Below, piece by piece: positions 12,068 through 12,389 of a stretch of 12,389 nucleotides of DNA (the first letter of the stretch is position 1; the number at the start of each line of letters is the position of its first letter). The position numbers and the translations under genes are program-made. The notes beneath the pieces were generated by a model. It saw only the letters and a list, made by a program, of their open reading frames with translations, ran no database searches and had not been told where the DNA came from. The DNA lies in the NCBI GenBank assembly GCA_000998185.1, contig LCCW01000041.1:1-12389 (forward strand), read 5' to 3'. The stretch is from Candidatus Kuenenbacteria bacterium GW2011_GWA2_42_15 (GTDB lineage: Bacteria; Patescibacteriota; Patescibacteriia; UBA2196; GWA2-42-15).

Positions 12068-12389
12068 ATGAATGGGAATCAGAAACATTTAAATCATATA
12101 GGCACAGTTAATTTTGGGTCCTATTATACACCAGAAATTATTGTTGATCTGGCTTATTCTATTTTACAAAAAAATGTTCCTGATATTGGGGATTTTACAA
12201 TTTTAGATTCTTCTTGTGGCTACGGTTCGTTTTTGGCAAGAAACAACATTGCGAGAAGATTGATTGGAGCCGATATCGATCAAAAAGCCGTTTCTGAAGC
12301 AAAAAAAATAATTGGCGAAGTTGATTTTATCTGTCAAAATTCTCTTTTGAATGTTAGTCGTCCAAGTTTAACGATTAAGAATGATGAAA
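12068..12389 (+). CDS. N6-adenine DNA methyltransferase (restriction-modification type), N-terminal part
   Basis: The gene is open from ATG 12068 to the right edge, so 107 residues are visible. F-G-S-Y-Y-T-P at 16-22 is the motif X-like segment that opens N6-adenine DNA methylases (compare G-Q-F/Y-Y-T-P). L-D-S-S-C-G-Y-G-S-F at 46-55 is the SAM-binding motif I (usual form D-P-A-C-G-S-G-x-F). The acidic G-A-D-I-D at 67-71 would hold the SAM ribose. The N-P-P-Y catalytic motif should come next but lies outside the window. The full protein could be a lone methylase, an Eco57I-like fused methylase-endonuclease or a type I HsdM. The probable leaderless promoter and AT-rich codon use match an accessory gene next to the transporter. 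Confidence 0.8.
   Translation, partial: MNGNQKHLNHIGTVNFGSYYTPEIIVDLAYSILQKNVPDIGDFTILDSSCGYGSFLARNNIARRLIGADIDQKAVSEAKKIIGEVDFICQNSLLNVSRPSLTIKNDE

Noticed and set aside
10296..12389. Complete integrated element with attachment sites
   Set aside because: I looked for a direct repeat of the tRNA 3' end downstream and found none within the window, and no integrase is present. Only a scar or a partial island can be argued.

Overview
The window looks like a piece of a candidate-phyla-radiation (Patescibacteria, Parcubacteria-like) chromosome. Four observations support this. The proteins are compact and use the standard bacterial code. The rpsA has four S1 domains. Almost every start codon is preceded by an A/T-only stretch instead of a Shine-Dalgarno sequence. 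The intergenic DNA is built from short recurring words and GC-rich mini-hairpins. The phylum-level placement is inference from style and protein flavour, because no 16S or other marker gene is present.

Layout from left to right. Positions 1-375 hold the 3' end of an SppA-type (S49) signal peptide peptidase on the plus strand. It converges, through a bidirectional terminator, on a minus-strand run of four genes transcribed from about 4840 to 450: a COG2108-like radical SAM protein, a UlaG/COG2220-type metallo-beta-lactamase-fold protein that has lost all its metal ligands, a small single-pass membrane protein, and gyrA. Divergent from this run is rpsA (5165-6241), with a good sigma-70 promoter and a terminator. 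A 310-base non-coding stretch with two long perfect hairpins separates rpsA from ftsH (6614-8581). The last 45 or so codons of ftsH run into repeat-word DNA, followed by a 100-base tandem array of CCTGCC/GGCAGG units. A plus-strand gene for a multi-pass membrane protein follows (8953-10077), with promoter and terminator.

From 10136 the character changes. A promoter drives a leader containing a broken tRNA-Ser-like element and then an intact tRNA-Ser(CGA). Directly after the tRNA lies the C-terminal stub of an XRE-type repressor with an in-frame stop. An AT-rich UMF1-family MFS transporter follows, then an intergenic region with a G7-A-G6-T4-G7 run and a possible gene stub. The start of an N6-adenine DNA methyltransferase, probably leaderless, runs off the right edge. 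This right-hand part looks like a tRNA-adjacent accessory region.

Functionally, the left and centre carry core housekeeping (DNA supercoiling, translation initiation, membrane protein quality control). The right carries transport and probable DNA modification or restriction. No complete novel multi-gene system is evident. The most unusual items are the ligand-less MBL protein in the gyrA gene run, the tRNA-like leader upstream of tRNA-Ser, and the repeat DNA absorbed into the end of ftsH.
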